This document shows positions 30,925-37,983 of a stretch of DNA of 37,983 nucleotides, piece by piece. Location: NCBI GenBank assembly GCA_902780565.1, contig CACZGD010000069.1, positions 1 to 37,983 on the forward strand, in the 5' to 3' direction. The DNA comes from Oscillospiraceae bacterium (GTDB lineage Bacteria > Bacillota > Clostridia > Oscillospirales > Acutalibacteraceae). Below the pieces are notes generated by a model. It ran no database searches, had not been told where the DNA came from, and saw only the letters and a list, made by a program, of their open reading frames with translations. The first letter of the stretch is position 1. The number at the start of each line of letters is the position of its first letter. Position numbers and translations under genes: made by a program.

Positions 30925-31839
30925 ATGAAAAAACGCGCGTTTTCTCTGCTGCTCGCACTCCTATTGCTTGTATCCTGCTGCGTTCCCGCCTTCGCCGCCT
31001 CCGGCAGGGGGACGGATGCGAGCGCCGGGCTGACCATGGTCGGGCACCGCGGCTATTCCGCGATCGCCCCTGAAAACACCCTCGCCGCGTTCCGGCTTGC
31101 CGGGGAAGCGGGCTTCCGGGGCGCGGAATGCGACGTTTCCAGAACCGTTGACGGGCGCTGGGTCGTGATCCATGACGACACGGTGGACCGCACCACAAAC
31201 GGAACCGGCAAGGTGCGCGACCTCACCTTCGAGGAGATCCGCGCGCTGAAGATCGACGGCGGGAACGGGCTGGACCGCTATCCCGACGAGCAAATCCCGA
31301 CGCTGGAGGAATTCCTGACCGTCTGCCGCGCGTACGGGATGCGCCCCTTTGTGGAGGTGAAGGAAGCGAATCCCGTCGCCGAAATGGACGACCTTGCCCG
31401 TGTGCTGCGCGAAAGCGGCGACGACTGCGTGCTGATCTCCTTCGGGCGGGAGCACATCGCCGCGCTGCACGCGCTGCTGCCCGAAAATGAAACCTATCTG
31501 CTGACCCGCTTCCCGTCCGCGGACGACGTCCGCTTCTGCAAAGCGACGGGCCTGACGGGCGTGGACCTCCGCTACCCCGCCCCGTTCGCGGAGGGGGTCC
31601 TCCGCCGCGCGCAGGCCGCCGGGCTCCGCGTTGCCGCGTGGACCGTGGACGAACCGATTTACGTCAGGGAGCTGCGGCAAAAGGGCGTGGGGCTGATCAC
31701 GACGAACGCCCTGTCCCCCGCGGACGTGGCGGACCTTTCCGGCGTCTCCGCCACCCCGGTCGACCGGCTGGTCATCCGTGTCCGGACGCTGCTGTCGGCG
31801 CTGCTCGGCGCCTTGCGGGAGGCCGGCATTCTGAAATAA
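30925..31839 (+). CDS. Exported glycerophosphodiester phosphodiesterase
   Basis: This 304-residue protein has a signal sequence (1-24). It may be cut at AFA-A or, because LVSC fits a lipobox, be lipidated at Cys18. The GDPD barrel follows: VGHRGYSAIAPENTLAAF (catalytic His), ECDVSRTVDG and VVIHDDTVDRTTNGTG (second His and metal ligands), then FVEVKE and the late VAAWTVDEP. It should split glycerophosphodiesters from lipids or teichoic acids outside the cell. The C-terminal 30 residues (RLVIRVRTLLSALLGALREA) are amphipathic and may touch the membrane. The start at 30925 is fixed by AGGAGGGG; the open frame further upstream crosses the promoter. Confidence 0.9.
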   Translation: MKKRAFSLLLALLLLVSCCVPAFAASGRGTDASAGLTMVGHRGYSAIAPENTLAAFRLAGEAGFRGAECDVSRTVDGRWVVIHDDTVDRTTNGTGKVRDLTFEEIRALKIDGGNGLDRYPDEQIPTLEEFLTVCRAYGMRPFVEVKEANPVAEMDDLARVLRESGDDCVLISFGREHIAALHALLPENETYLLTRFPSADDVRFCKATGLTGVDLRYPAPFAEGVLRRAQAAGLRVAAWTVDEPIYVRELRQKGVGLITTNALSPADVADLSGVSATPVDRLVIRVRTLLSALLGALREAGILK

Positions 31840-31842
31840 CAT

Positions 31843-31880
31843 CAAAAAAAACGATCCCCCGAGGCCGTAAGCTTCGGGGG
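31843..31880. terminator. Bidirectional terminator between convergent genes
   Basis: CCCCCGAGGC (31856-31865) pairs with GCTTCGGGGG (31871-31880). On the minus strand the stem is followed after four bases by eight T, on the plus strand by AATTTG, so it mainly serves the symporter gene. Confidence 0.75.
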
Positions 31881-31895
31881 AATTTGTATGTCCGT

Positions 31896-33473
31896 TTATT
31901 TCTGGAGCTGCTCCTGCGCGAACGCGTGGATGGCTTCGCTGTCGCCGGAGGAGGCGATATTCGCGGCCTGTCTGCGGCGCTCCAAGAGCTCGGCGTACAT
32001 TTTTTCCTTCTTCTTGCCGTGCAGATCGTAGAACAGCATGGGGATGATGCCAAGCGCGCCGGTAACGGACGGCACGATGGTGAACATGGCGAACAGATAG
32101 AATTTGACGTAGTCGGGCTGCTCGGTACCGCGCGTGTAGGCGTTCTGGTCGTAGCCGACCATTTTCATCAGCGCGGTGGAGATGATGCCGGACACGGAGC
32201 CGGAGACCTTTTTCGCAAGTCCCTTGGCGACGCTGGTCATGGCCTCGGTGCGGTAGCCGTTCTTCCATTCGCAGTAGTCCATGGCCTCGTTATACAGCTC
32301 GGTGCCGATGACGTTGCGCAGGCCGTAGAACAGGTTCCAGATGACCTCCCACAGCGCCATTGCGCCGAACATGGGCCAAACCTTTTGGTACATACCGCCC
32401 TTAAAGGTCTTGAAGTCCATGCCGATACAGCCGAAGGCGAACACGCCCGTGAGCAGGATGTTGGAGATATAGTGCGAAACGATATACAGCAGGCGGCTGG
32501 AGAACCGACGCCGCAGCCACGGCACGTAGGCATAGGACAAAGGCGAGAGCGGCGCGCCGGGAATGCCCGCAAGCATGGTCATGGAGGCGAAATGCAGCAC
32601 GTCGATATAGTAGTCGCTCTTGCTGCCGCCGATGCCGAAGTCGGACAGGAACTCGGACAGCGTGATCAGCAGGATCGGCTTGTTGTTCACGATACTGCGG
32701 ATGGAATCCGTCAGCTTCGGCGTTTCGATGCTCTGCATGATGCGCTCCTTGGAGTTCATGAAGAACCACATGCTGAAGCCCGAGGCAAGCACGGTGCAGA
32801 ACGTTCCCATGCCGACGAACGCGCCGGTGAGCTGCTGCTCCACGGTCCGGGCGGAATTCTTGAACGCCTTGTTATCGATCAGGTCCAGGATCACGGTCAT
32901 GACCTGCTCCGGCAGCTTTTCGCCGAACTGCCCGGAGGCGAAGGTGGCGATCGTGATCAGCCGCGTGCGGTCGTTCGGGTGCGGCGTGATGGTGGACAGC
33001 AGTCCCGTTCTTGCGATATCCTGGAAGGTGCCGACGCCCTCGCGGATGACCTCCAGCGCCAGATAGATCGCGAACTTGAAACCGGACGTTGCGGGCTGCC
33101 CGCCGAACAGCAGCGGCATGAACCAGTACAGCAGCGTGAAGATCGCGCCGGGGACCGCAAGCCCCAGCAGGTAGGGACGGAATTTGCCCCACCGGGTGCG
33201 GGTCTTTTCGACGATCGCCGCGGTGAAAATATCGTTGACGATATCCCAGACGCTGTTGACGGTCCTTGCGACCGTGAGGTAGCCGAGGTCGATCTTGACG
33301 ATGTTCCGGATGAACCGGCTGGAGTAAGTGTTGATGTTCAGGCTCTGGGCGGCGTCCCACAGCACGAAGCCGACCGTCTCTTTCGTGCCGACGTACCGTC
33401 GGTTTTCATAGACGTATTGCAGGTCTTCCGGCTTGGGCGCGGGTTCTTTTTTCTCGGTTTCCACAGTTTTCAC
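31896..33473 (-). CDS. GPH-family sugar:cation symporter (MFS, MelB-like)
   Basis: This 525-residue transporter has about 11-12 helices. Family traits are an N-terminal segment with NDIFTAAIVEKTRTRWGKFRPYLL in adjoining pieces, where the Asp and the R-x-G-K-F-R-P-x-L loop mark the glycoside-pentoside-hexuronide group, and a long charged tail (about 60 residues, ending EQLQK). It should import a sugar or glycoside with Na+ or H+. The start is GTG at 33473 with a weak ribosome site (CTTCTTCAGCGGG), so expression may be limited. Its promoter shares an operator-like site with the opp operon. Substrate is unknown; galactosides or pentosides are plausible given the GH27 and GH43 genes. Confidence 0.87.
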   Translation of the reverse strand: MKTVETEKKEPAPKPEDLQYVYENRRYVGTKETVGFVLWDAAQSLNINTYSSRFIRNIVKIDLGYLTVARTVNSVWDIVNDIFTAAIVEKTRTRWGKFRPYLLGLAVPGAIFTLLYWFMPLLFGGQPATSGFKFAIYLALEVIREGVGTFQDIARTGLLSTITPHPNDRTRLITIATFASGQFGEKLPEQVMTVILDLIDNKAFKNSARTVEQQLTGAFVGMGTFCTVLASGFSMWFFMNSKERIMQSIETPKLTDSIRSIVNNKPILLITLSEFLSDFGIGGSKSDYYIDVLHFASMTMLAGIPGAPLSPLSYAYVPWLRRRFSSRLLYIVSHYISNILLTGVFAFGCIGMDFKTFKGGMYQKVWPMFGAMALWEVIWNLFYGLRNVIGTELYNEAMDYCEWKNGYRTEAMTSVAKGLAKKVSGSVSGIISTALMKMVGYDQNAYTRGTEQPDYVKFYLFAMFTIVPSVTGALGIIPMLFYDLHGKKKEKMYAELLERRRQAANIASSGDSEAIHAFAQEQLQK

Positions 33474-33497
33474 CCCGCTGAAGAAGAATATATGGTT

Positions 33498-33533
33498 ATT
33501 TTAACATATACCGTTCCCTTTTGCAAGGGGGAA
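33498..33533 (-). promoter_or_regulatory. GPH symporter promoter with operator-like site
   Basis: On the minus strand TTGCAA (33521-33526) and TAAAAT (33498-33503) are 17 bases apart. TTCCC (33514-33518) and GGGAA (33529-33533) form an inverted repeat over the -35. From TTTTGCAAG to GGGAA it matches the opp site at 12208-12222 except for one base. Confidence 0.75.
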
Positions 33534-33590
33534 ACGGAATTCCGCGCAAGTTTTCGGGAACGGAAATCCGGCGGATTTTGCCGCCGCCTA

Positions 33591-33619
33591 TTGACCCGAC
33601 CGGCGCTTTGGGCTATAAT
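33591..33619 (+). promoter_or_regulatory. Promoter of the thioredoxin reductase gene
   Basis: TTGACC (33591-33596) and a perfect TATAAT (33614-33619), 17 bases apart. The predicted start near 33626 rules out the first in-frame ATG (33628) as the main start. Confidence 0.85.
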
Positions 33620-33651
33620 AGATTGGAATGAGTCAAATCGGAGGAAGCAAC

Positions 33652-34554
33652 ATGCGAGATATTATCATCATCGGCGCGGGCCCCGCGGGGCTGACCGCCG
33701 CCATTTACGCCCGCCGCGCGGGCAAGGACGTGCTGATCATCGAAAAGGCCGCCATGGGCGGTCAGATGACCTTTTCCCCGCTGATCGAGAACTACCCCGG
33801 CATGCCGGCGCTTTCGGGCAACGAGCTGGCGGACAAAATGGTGGAGCACGCGCTCTCCCTCGGCGCGGACGTGGAGCTGGACGAGGTGACAGGCGTAGAG
33901 GACCTCGGCGACGTGAAGCGCGTGCACGCCCTCGGCGGCAGCTTCGACGCAAAGGCCGTGATCGTGGCGACCGGGGCGAAGCACCGTCACCTTGGGGTCG
34001 AAAACGAGGAGCGGCTTACGGGCGCGGGGGTCTCCTACTGCGCGGTGTGCGACGGCGCGTTTTTCGCGGGCGAGGACGTAGTCCTTGCGGGCGGGGGCAA
34101 TTCCGCCATGCAGGAGGCGCTGCTGCTCAGCGAGACCTGCAAAACCGTGACCATGGTGCAGAACCTCGCCTTTCTGACGGGCGAGGAGACCCTGCGGCAA
34201 AAGCTCGCCGCGCGGGAGAACGTGCGCGTGATCTATCACAGCGTTGTGACCGGGCTCGAGGGGACGGATACCCTGACCGGCGTGCGTATCCGAAATACCG
34301 AGAGCGGAGAGGAATCCACCCTGCCCGCGGCGGGGCTGTTCGTGGCGATCGGGCTGCTGCCGGATACCGCAGCCTTCAAAAACGCCCTGACCCTGAACGA
34401 ATACGGCTACGTGCAGGCGGACGAATCCTGCCGCACGAATCTGCCCGGCGTGTTCACCGCCGGGGACTGCCGCACCAAGGCGATCCGGCAGGTCTCCACC
34501 GCAGCCGCCGACGGCGCCGTCGCCGCCCTCGCGGCAGTACGGTATATCGGGTGA
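33652..34554 (+). CDS. trxB: Thioredoxin reductase (TrxB-like)
   Basis: This 300-residue flavoprotein starts at 33652 (eight bases after GGAGG) with the FAD motif IIIIGAGPAGLTAAIYARRAG. The redox-active pair Cys130/Cys133 lies in YCAVCDGAFF, the NAD(P) domain has GGGNSAMQEALLL, and the closing FAD motif is GVFTAGDCRTKAIRQVSTAAADG. It should reduce thioredoxin from NADPH or, in some clostridial forms, from ferredoxin. In this protein the NADPH-binding HRRxxxR motif is absent: the matching region reads VTMVQNLAFLTGEE. That suggests a different cofactor or donor. It is monocistronic with its own terminator. Confidence 0.88.
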   Translation: MRDIIIIGAGPAGLTAAIYARRAGKDVLIIEKAAMGGQMTFSPLIENYPGMPALSGNELADKMVEHALSLGADVELDEVTGVEDLGDVKRVHALGGSFDAKAVIVATGAKHRHLGVENEERLTGAGVSYCAVCDGAFFAGEDVVLAGGGNSAMQEALLLSETCKTVTMVQNLAFLTGEETLRQKLAARENVRVIYHSVVTGLEGTDTLTGVRIRNTESGEESTLPAAGLFVAIGLLPDTAAFKNALTLNEYGYVQADESCRTNLPGVFTAGDCRTKAIRQVSTAAADGAVAALAAVRYIG

Positions 34555-34610
34555 GTCAGCGCGGGGATGCGGACCGTGTCCTGTGGCTACCCGCGCCTTC
34601 CAAAGAAGAC

Positions 34611-34647
34611 ACAGCGCCGAAGGGCTTTCCCTCGGCGCTGTTTTTAT
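34611..34647 (+). terminator. Terminator of trxB
   Basis: ACAGCGCCGA (34611-34620) with CGGCGCTGT (34633-34641), inner AGGG/CCCT, then TTTTTATTT. It nearly repeats the terminator at 29035. Confidence 0.9.
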
Positions 34648-34719
34648 TTCTATGGAGGATCGTTTCTTTGGATGCTCTGCCGCTTTTGACGAAATCACCG
34701 ACGGCATGCGGTCGTCGCG

Positions 34720-36951
34720 TTACGCGGCGAGCCAGTTTTTGCGGTCCTCCAGCCCCACGGCGGCGCGGAGAATGAGTCTCGCGTCGGAGGCGGTGATCTT
34801 CCCGTCGCGGTCCGCGTCGGCGATGTCGGTCGTCTCGTCGTCAAAGGTCTCCAGCCCCACGGCGGCGCGAAGGGCAAGTCTGGCGTCCGAGGCAGTCACC
34901 TTGCCATCGCGGTCCGCGTCGCCGATGGTCTCTGCTGTCAAAGGGAATGAGGAAAACACAATAACAGCCCGCTGCAACGGTTGGTTTCCGGTCTCCTGCT
35001 TCACAGTTATCCACTTTTCCTGCGTATCGCCGTAATAAACCGTTTTCAGAGAATTACACCCGTCAAAAGCGTAACGTCCGATCACAGTTACTGTTTCGGG
35101 AATTGCGATCCATTCCAAAGAATTACAATAAGCAAAGGTTCCGCGTCCAATCACGGTGATCCCTCTCGGAATGACGACCTCATGAATCAAAGAGCAGCCT
35201 TCAAAGGCGGATTCCCCGATTTGTGTAAGTCCGGCCGGAAGAGTAATCCTGTTTAGTCCCGTGCAATAAGCGAACGCCTGTGAGCCGATTTCCCGAACAC
35301 TGTTCGGGAACGTGACTTCCATCAGTATCCGACATTCATAAAAAGCGCCGTTGGCAATTGTCGTGACGCTGTCCGGGATTTCGACTTCCTGCAGGAAACC
35401 CGGAAGAAATACGGTCTGGATGACGGTTTTTGACGGATTGTAAACGATATTGTCCTCCAACAGACAATCGTAATAGGTAGGGTTCTTTTCGCTCAAATTC
35501 TTTACTTTAGCCCATTTTTCTTTTGATCCGAAATAAAAAATACGCACAAGCCTGCCCTGATTCTCAAAAGCGCCTGCTCCTATTTGCGTAATCTGATCGG
35601 GAATCGTCACGTTTTTCAGGCGGGCGCACGATGTAAACGCGTATGCTCCGATCGTTTTTGTGCTTTCCGGGAGCATGACGACCTCCAGATCCGTACCGGA
35701 AAAAGCGGCGTCTCCGATTTTTGTCAAGCGATCCGGGAGATTTACGGTTTGCAGGTTCCGACATCCCGAAAAAGCATTGTTCCCGATCTCCGTTACCGTA
35801 TCCGGGAAGGTCGCCGATTCCAATTCTATGCAGTTATAAAATGTGTAATCGCCGATCTTTGTAACGCCCTCCGGAATCGAAAGATTATGCACCTTCTCTC
35901 CATTCAGAAACAAATTTTTTGCTCTGCCGAGAGGGTTGGCGGTTTCGTCCTCAAATTCAGAATCGCACCAGGAGGAAAGGTCGGAAATGTTGATCCGGTT
36001 CATCCCGTTACAGGACGAAAAAGCTTTGCTTTCGATCGTCTTTTTTCCCGATCCGAATGAGATCGTCTGCAGCCCGTTGCAGTACGAAAAAGCAGAAGTG
36101 CGAATGCAGAGTTCTCCGTCTCCGAATGAAACGGCTTGCAGCGCATAGCAATTGGAAAAAGCAAACCAATCAATTTCAGCCATACTATCCGGCAATTCGA
36201 CGGAAGTCAGGTTTGTGCAGTACTCGAATGCTTCCCGCCCGATTGTTGTTACTCCTTCAGGGATGGAAATCGATGTCAACCCGTTTTCACCTTGAAAAGC
36301 AGAAGGGGAAATCCCGACAGTTCCGGGTTTTATCTCGATGTGGGAATCGGACGGAACATTCCCTTTGTATTCATATGCAACACGTCCTGCATATACAACG
36401 CCTTCCGGTTGGTTATTATACCACAACGTCCCATTCAATGCATACTTTCCGATGTATGATACACTGTCCGGAATGCTGATGAAAGGCAATTGGCAGCAAC
36501 CGTAAAACGCGTATTCGTCTATTCGTTCCAATCCTTCCGGGAGGGATAATTCTGCAAGTCGAATACAACTATCAAATGCGGAATACCGGATCGCGTAAAG
36601 ACTCTCCGGCAGAAAAACGGAAGCAAGCTGCGCACATTTTATAAATGCATTTGCTCCGATTTTTGTAACGCCTTCCTGAATCGTCACCGCAGTAATTTCC
36701 TGTCTTTCAGAATGCCACGGCGCATCGGAATCAATTTGAAAATCCCTCATTTCTCCCGTGCCGCTGATGGTGAGCAGCCCCTCGTCGTCCAGCGTCCACG
36801 TGAGGTTTTTGCCGTCGCCCTCGCCGCCGCAGGTGCCGGAAGCAATGATTGTCGCGGCCCTCGCGGGCAGCGTGCGGGCAAGGAGCAGCCCCGCCGCGCA
36901 GCACATAACCAGCGCGAGGGCAAGGAGACCAAGTCGTTTGAGATGTTTCAT
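34720..36951 (-). CDS. Secreted BspA-type leucine-rich repeat protein with dockerin
   Basis: This 743-residue protein starts after AAGGAGG with a signal peptide (1-33, ending ARAAT). Next comes a GEGDGKNLTWTLDDEGLLTI segment in two parts, which is a common leader of LRR_5 proteins, then about 20 repeats of 22-23 residues of the form ITSIxIPEGVTxIGxxAFxxC (BspA/TpLRR). Two divergent gaps hold extra segments near 180-215 and 500-545. A type I dockerin closes the protein (two loops, DADRDGKVTASD and DADRDGKITASD). It probably binds surfaces or host or plant glycans and is docked onto a cohesin partner. The repeat-coding DNA is visibly lower in GC than its ends: for example 28 of 60 bases at 35041-35100 against 42 of 60 at 34321-34380 in trxB. 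A mosaic origin is likely. Confidence 0.9.
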   Translation of the reverse strand: MKHLKRLGLLALALVMCCAAGLLLARTLPARAATIIASGTCGGEGDGKNLTWTLDDEGLLTISGTGEMRDFQIDSDAPWHSERQEITAVTIQEGVTKIGANAFIKCAQLASVFLPESLYAIRYSAFDSCIRLAELSLPEGLERIDEYAFYGCCQLPFISIPDSVSYIGKYALNGTLWYNNQPEGVVYAGRVAYEYKGNVPSDSHIEIKPGTVGISPSAFQGENGLTSISIPEGVTTIGREAFEYCTNLTSVELPDSMAEIDWFAFSNCYALQAVSFGDGELCIRTSAFSYCNGLQTISFGSGKKTIESKAFSSCNGMNRINISDLSSWCDSEFEDETANPLGRAKNLFLNGEKVHNLSIPEGVTKIGDYTFYNCIELESATFPDTVTEIGNNAFSGCRNLQTVNLPDRLTKIGDAAFSGTDLEVVMLPESTKTIGAYAFTSCARLKNVTIPDQITQIGAGAFENQGRLVRIFYFGSKEKWAKVKNLSEKNPTYYDCLLEDNIVYNPSKTVIQTVFLPGFLQEVEIPDSVTTIANGAFYECRILMEVTFPNSVREIGSQAFAYCTGLNRITLPAGLTQIGESAFEGCSLIHEVVIPRGITVIGRGTFAYCNSLEWIAIPETVTVIGRYAFDGCNSLKTVYYGDTQEKWITVKQETGNQPLQRAVIVFSSFPLTAETIGDADRDGKVTASDARLALRAAVGLETFDDETTDIADADRDGKITASDARLILRAAVGLEDRKNWLAA

Positions 36952-37030
36952 GGCGTCCTCCTTTTGCGGCGTCAGCCGCGGGGAAGGTCCCGGCGTCCGT
37001 GCGCGGACGCGACAAAGGACCGTTTTTTAT

Positions 37031-37059
37031 ATTTTATCGGATTGCCGAACCGAAATCAA
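37031..37059 (-). promoter_or_regulatory. Promoter of the leucine-rich dockerin gene (element copy 2)
   Basis: On the minus strand TTGATT (37054-37059) and TAAAAT (37031-37036) are 17 bases apart, with the near-palindrome CAAAATC-ACG-GATTTCG (37071-37087, plus strand) upstream. It is the second copy of the element at 29086-29221. Confidence 0.75.
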
Positions 37060-37164
37060 GCTCTTGCGGGCAAAATCACGGATTTCGGGAACGAAATATC
37101 GACGTTCCCGCGCGGATCGCCCGGGTCGTACCGGGTCGGGGGATGGGGACGGTGCGCCGTCTTC

Positions 37165-37358
37165 GTAGCACGGCACCTCAGTGCCGTTCGATGCATGGTT
37201 ATTTTATAAAAACCGGAAGCCCGGAATCAGGTTGGGGGATGGGGACGGCGCCCCTGCCGGCGGAATTGGGACCGTTCCCGTTGATCCCGAACGCGTCCTG
37301 ACCGAAAGCACCTGAAAAAGATAGAAATGTTCCGAACGGCACTAAGGTGCCGTGCTAC
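37165..37358. repeat. 26-bp inverted repeats bounding a 194-bp segment
   Basis: The 26 bases at 37165-37190 and the complement of 37333-37358 agree at 25 positions. Each arm is itself a hairpin, CGGCAC-(4)-GTGCCG. A related shorter hairpin is at 37411-37433 (GCGGCAC, GTGCCGC, then GTTACCGGGG). The structure recalls REP-type or MITE-like elements. I saw no target-site duplication. Confidence 0.7.
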
Positions 37359-37611
37359 CGGGATGGATCGTCGATTCGCCGATCCCTGTCATATATACGC
37401 TGTTCCGCGGGCGGCACAGGTGTGCCGCGTTACCGGGGTGATTTTGTACCCGGCTCCGTTTCCGGTACCTTTCCCTGTCCCCCGGCCCCTGTCCTCTTAT
37501 TTCAATCGCGGCGCAGCCGCAACCGAAGCTTTTATTTTTTCTTTTTTTAACTTTTATTTCCGTACCCCGTCCCCGTCTCCCGCCGGGCTTTGCCCGGCTT
37601 TAAAACGAAAC

Positions 37612-37631
37612 AAGGACCCTTGCGGGTCCTT
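37612..37631 (-). terminator. Terminator of the ferredoxin gene
   Basis: AAGGACCC (37612-37619) and GGGTCCTT (37624-37631) with a four-base loop. On the minus strand GTTTCGTTTT follows. It lies 17 bases after the stop. Confidence 0.8.
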
Positions 37632-37647
37632 TCTCGTGAGGTTTTTC

Positions 37648-37818
37648 TTATTCCGCCGAGGGAGCGCCCACGGGGCAGGTGTCGGCGCAGGCGCCGCACT
37701 CGATGCAGGTATCGGGGTCGATCACATACTTATCAGCGCCCTCAGAGATCGCCTCAACGGGGCATTCCGCTGCGCAAGCGCCGCAGGAGATGCATTCATC
37801 AGAAATTTTGTATGCCAT
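37648..37818 (-). CDS. 2[4Fe-4S] clostridial-type ferredoxin
   Basis: This short gene encodes 56 residues (MAYKISDECISCGACAAECP and so on). It holds two CxxCxxCxxxCP motifs: ISCGACAAECPVEAIS in the first half and CIECGACADTCPVGA in the second, separated by ADKYVIDPDT. This is a typical low-potential clostridial ferredoxin carrying one electron per cluster between cytosolic enzymes. AAGGAGG precedes the ATG at 37818, and promoter and terminator are both visible, so it is a single-gene unit. It could be the ferredoxin partner of the HdrA/Flx system at 14.9-21.4 kb, but other ferredoxins are surely present in the genome. Confidence 0.93.
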   Translation of the reverse strand: MAYKISDECISCGACAAECPVEAISEGADKYVIDPDTCIECGACADTCPVGAPSAE

Positions 37819-37850
37819 GAATAGTTCCTCCTTTTCTGTTATTTGCCCCT

Positions 37851-37878
37851 ATTGTATCATGAATTTCAGAAAAATCAA
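37851..37878 (-). promoter_or_regulatory. Promoter of the ferredoxin gene
   Basis: On the minus strand TTGATT (37873-37878) and TACAAT (37851-37856) are separated by 16 bases. Confidence 0.65.
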
Positions 37879-37921
37879 GAGGTTTTTCCGTAATTTTTCA
37901 CAAAATACCGTCCGTTTTGTT

Positions 37922-37937
37922 GTTAGCATTTGCTAAC
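37922..37937. promoter_or_regulatory. Operator-like palindrome
   Basis: GTTAGCA-TT-TGCTAAC is a perfect 16-base palindrome, about 44 bases upstream of the ferredoxin -35. The TTAG/CTAA halves weakly recall DtxR/IdeR-type iron regulator sites, which would suit an iron-sulfur gene or a divergent gene off the right edge. Confidence 0.45.
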
Positions 37938-37954
37938 CGGCTGAAAGATAGGAC

Positions 37955-37976
37955 GGGGACGCCGCGCGGCGTCCCC
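37955..37976. repeat. Perfect 22-bp GC palindrome
   Basis: GGGGACGCCGC is followed at once by its exact complement GCGGCGTCCCC. It belongs to the GGGGAC-rich intergenic motifs of this genome. The window ends 7 bases later. Confidence 0.85.
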
Positions 37977-37983
37977 GAGGGGG

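Larger units (their letters stand above)
36952..37647. other. Long repeat-rich spacer without a credible gene
   Basis: It contains the upstream element and promoter of the dockerin gene (37031-37190), a 26-bp inverted-repeat pair (37165-37358), a third related hairpin (37411-37433), several GGGGAT/GGGGAC-type tracts (about 37137-37160, 37231-37252, 37470-37485, 37568-37582), a GCCGGGC-TTT-GCCCGGC hairpin (37582-37598) and the ferredoxin terminator. Open frames here are low-complexity and unlikely to be real. Confidence 0.6.

Noticed and set aside
31638-34775. Open frame of over 1000 codons on the plus strand
   Set aside because: It crosses three real genes, two promoters and a terminator and has no protein-like features.

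Overview
The window looks like the chromosome of a GC-rich anaerobic endospore-forming Bacillota, probably a gut or rumen Clostridia relative. Supporting signs are a spoIIE gene, Gram-positive style ribosome sites (AAGGAGG), sigma-A promoters with mostly 17-base spacing, dockerin and cohesin modules, cytosolic and secreted glycoside hydrolases, and many iron-sulfur redox genes. No rRNA, tRNA, CRISPR array, phage or insertion sequence was recognised.

Layout. 1-5.9 kb, plus strand: rlmB, a large membrane protein that appears to be a catalytically dead P-type ATPase relative, and a GH27 alpha-galactosidase. 5.9-12.6 kb, minus strand: a secreted GH43 enzyme, a five-gene oligopeptide ABC transporter (oppABCD-gap-F) and a frameshifted zinc-ribbon gene. 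12.7-13.3 kb: a flavin reductase-like gene. 13.5-25.0 kb, plus strand: the centrepiece, one transcription unit with a strong promoter (13472-13500) and a strong terminator (24967-25003). It holds a deleted fumC, hdrB, hdrC, hdrA, an flxD/mvhD-like gene, flxB-like, flxC-like, flxA-like, frdB, frdA and an AspT/SucE-family transporter. 25.0-25.5 kb: a repeat-rich spacer. 25.5-29.0 kb: spoIIE (minus) and a cohesin plus dockerin secreted protein. 29.0-29.45 kb: a duplicated promoter element, possibly driving a small RNA. 29.5-34.6 kb: an SDR oxidoreductase, a PNPOx-like protein, a secreted glycerophosphodiesterase, a GPH sugar symporter and a thioredoxin reductase. 34.7-37.0 kb: a BspA-type leucine-rich dockerin protein. 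37.0-38.0 kb: an inverted-repeat-rich spacer, a 56-residue 2[4Fe-4S] ferredoxin and palindromes.

How it works together. FlxABCD-HdrABC is a known NADH-oxidising, flavin-based electron-bifurcating module. Here it is joined without a gap to a soluble fumarate reductase: no membrane anchor, all main active-site residues present, no covalent-FAD histidine, and only 4Fe-4S sites in place of the quinone-side 3Fe-4S cluster. A succinate-exporter-like transporter follows. My main inference is a cytosolic NADH:ferredoxin:fumarate oxidoreductase that reduces fumarate and ferredoxin together. The fumarase that leads the operon has lost about 40 codons, including its catalytic signature loop, so either fumarate comes from elsewhere or the assembly is wrong there. 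Starts were set from ribosome sites, so several differ from the longest open frame.
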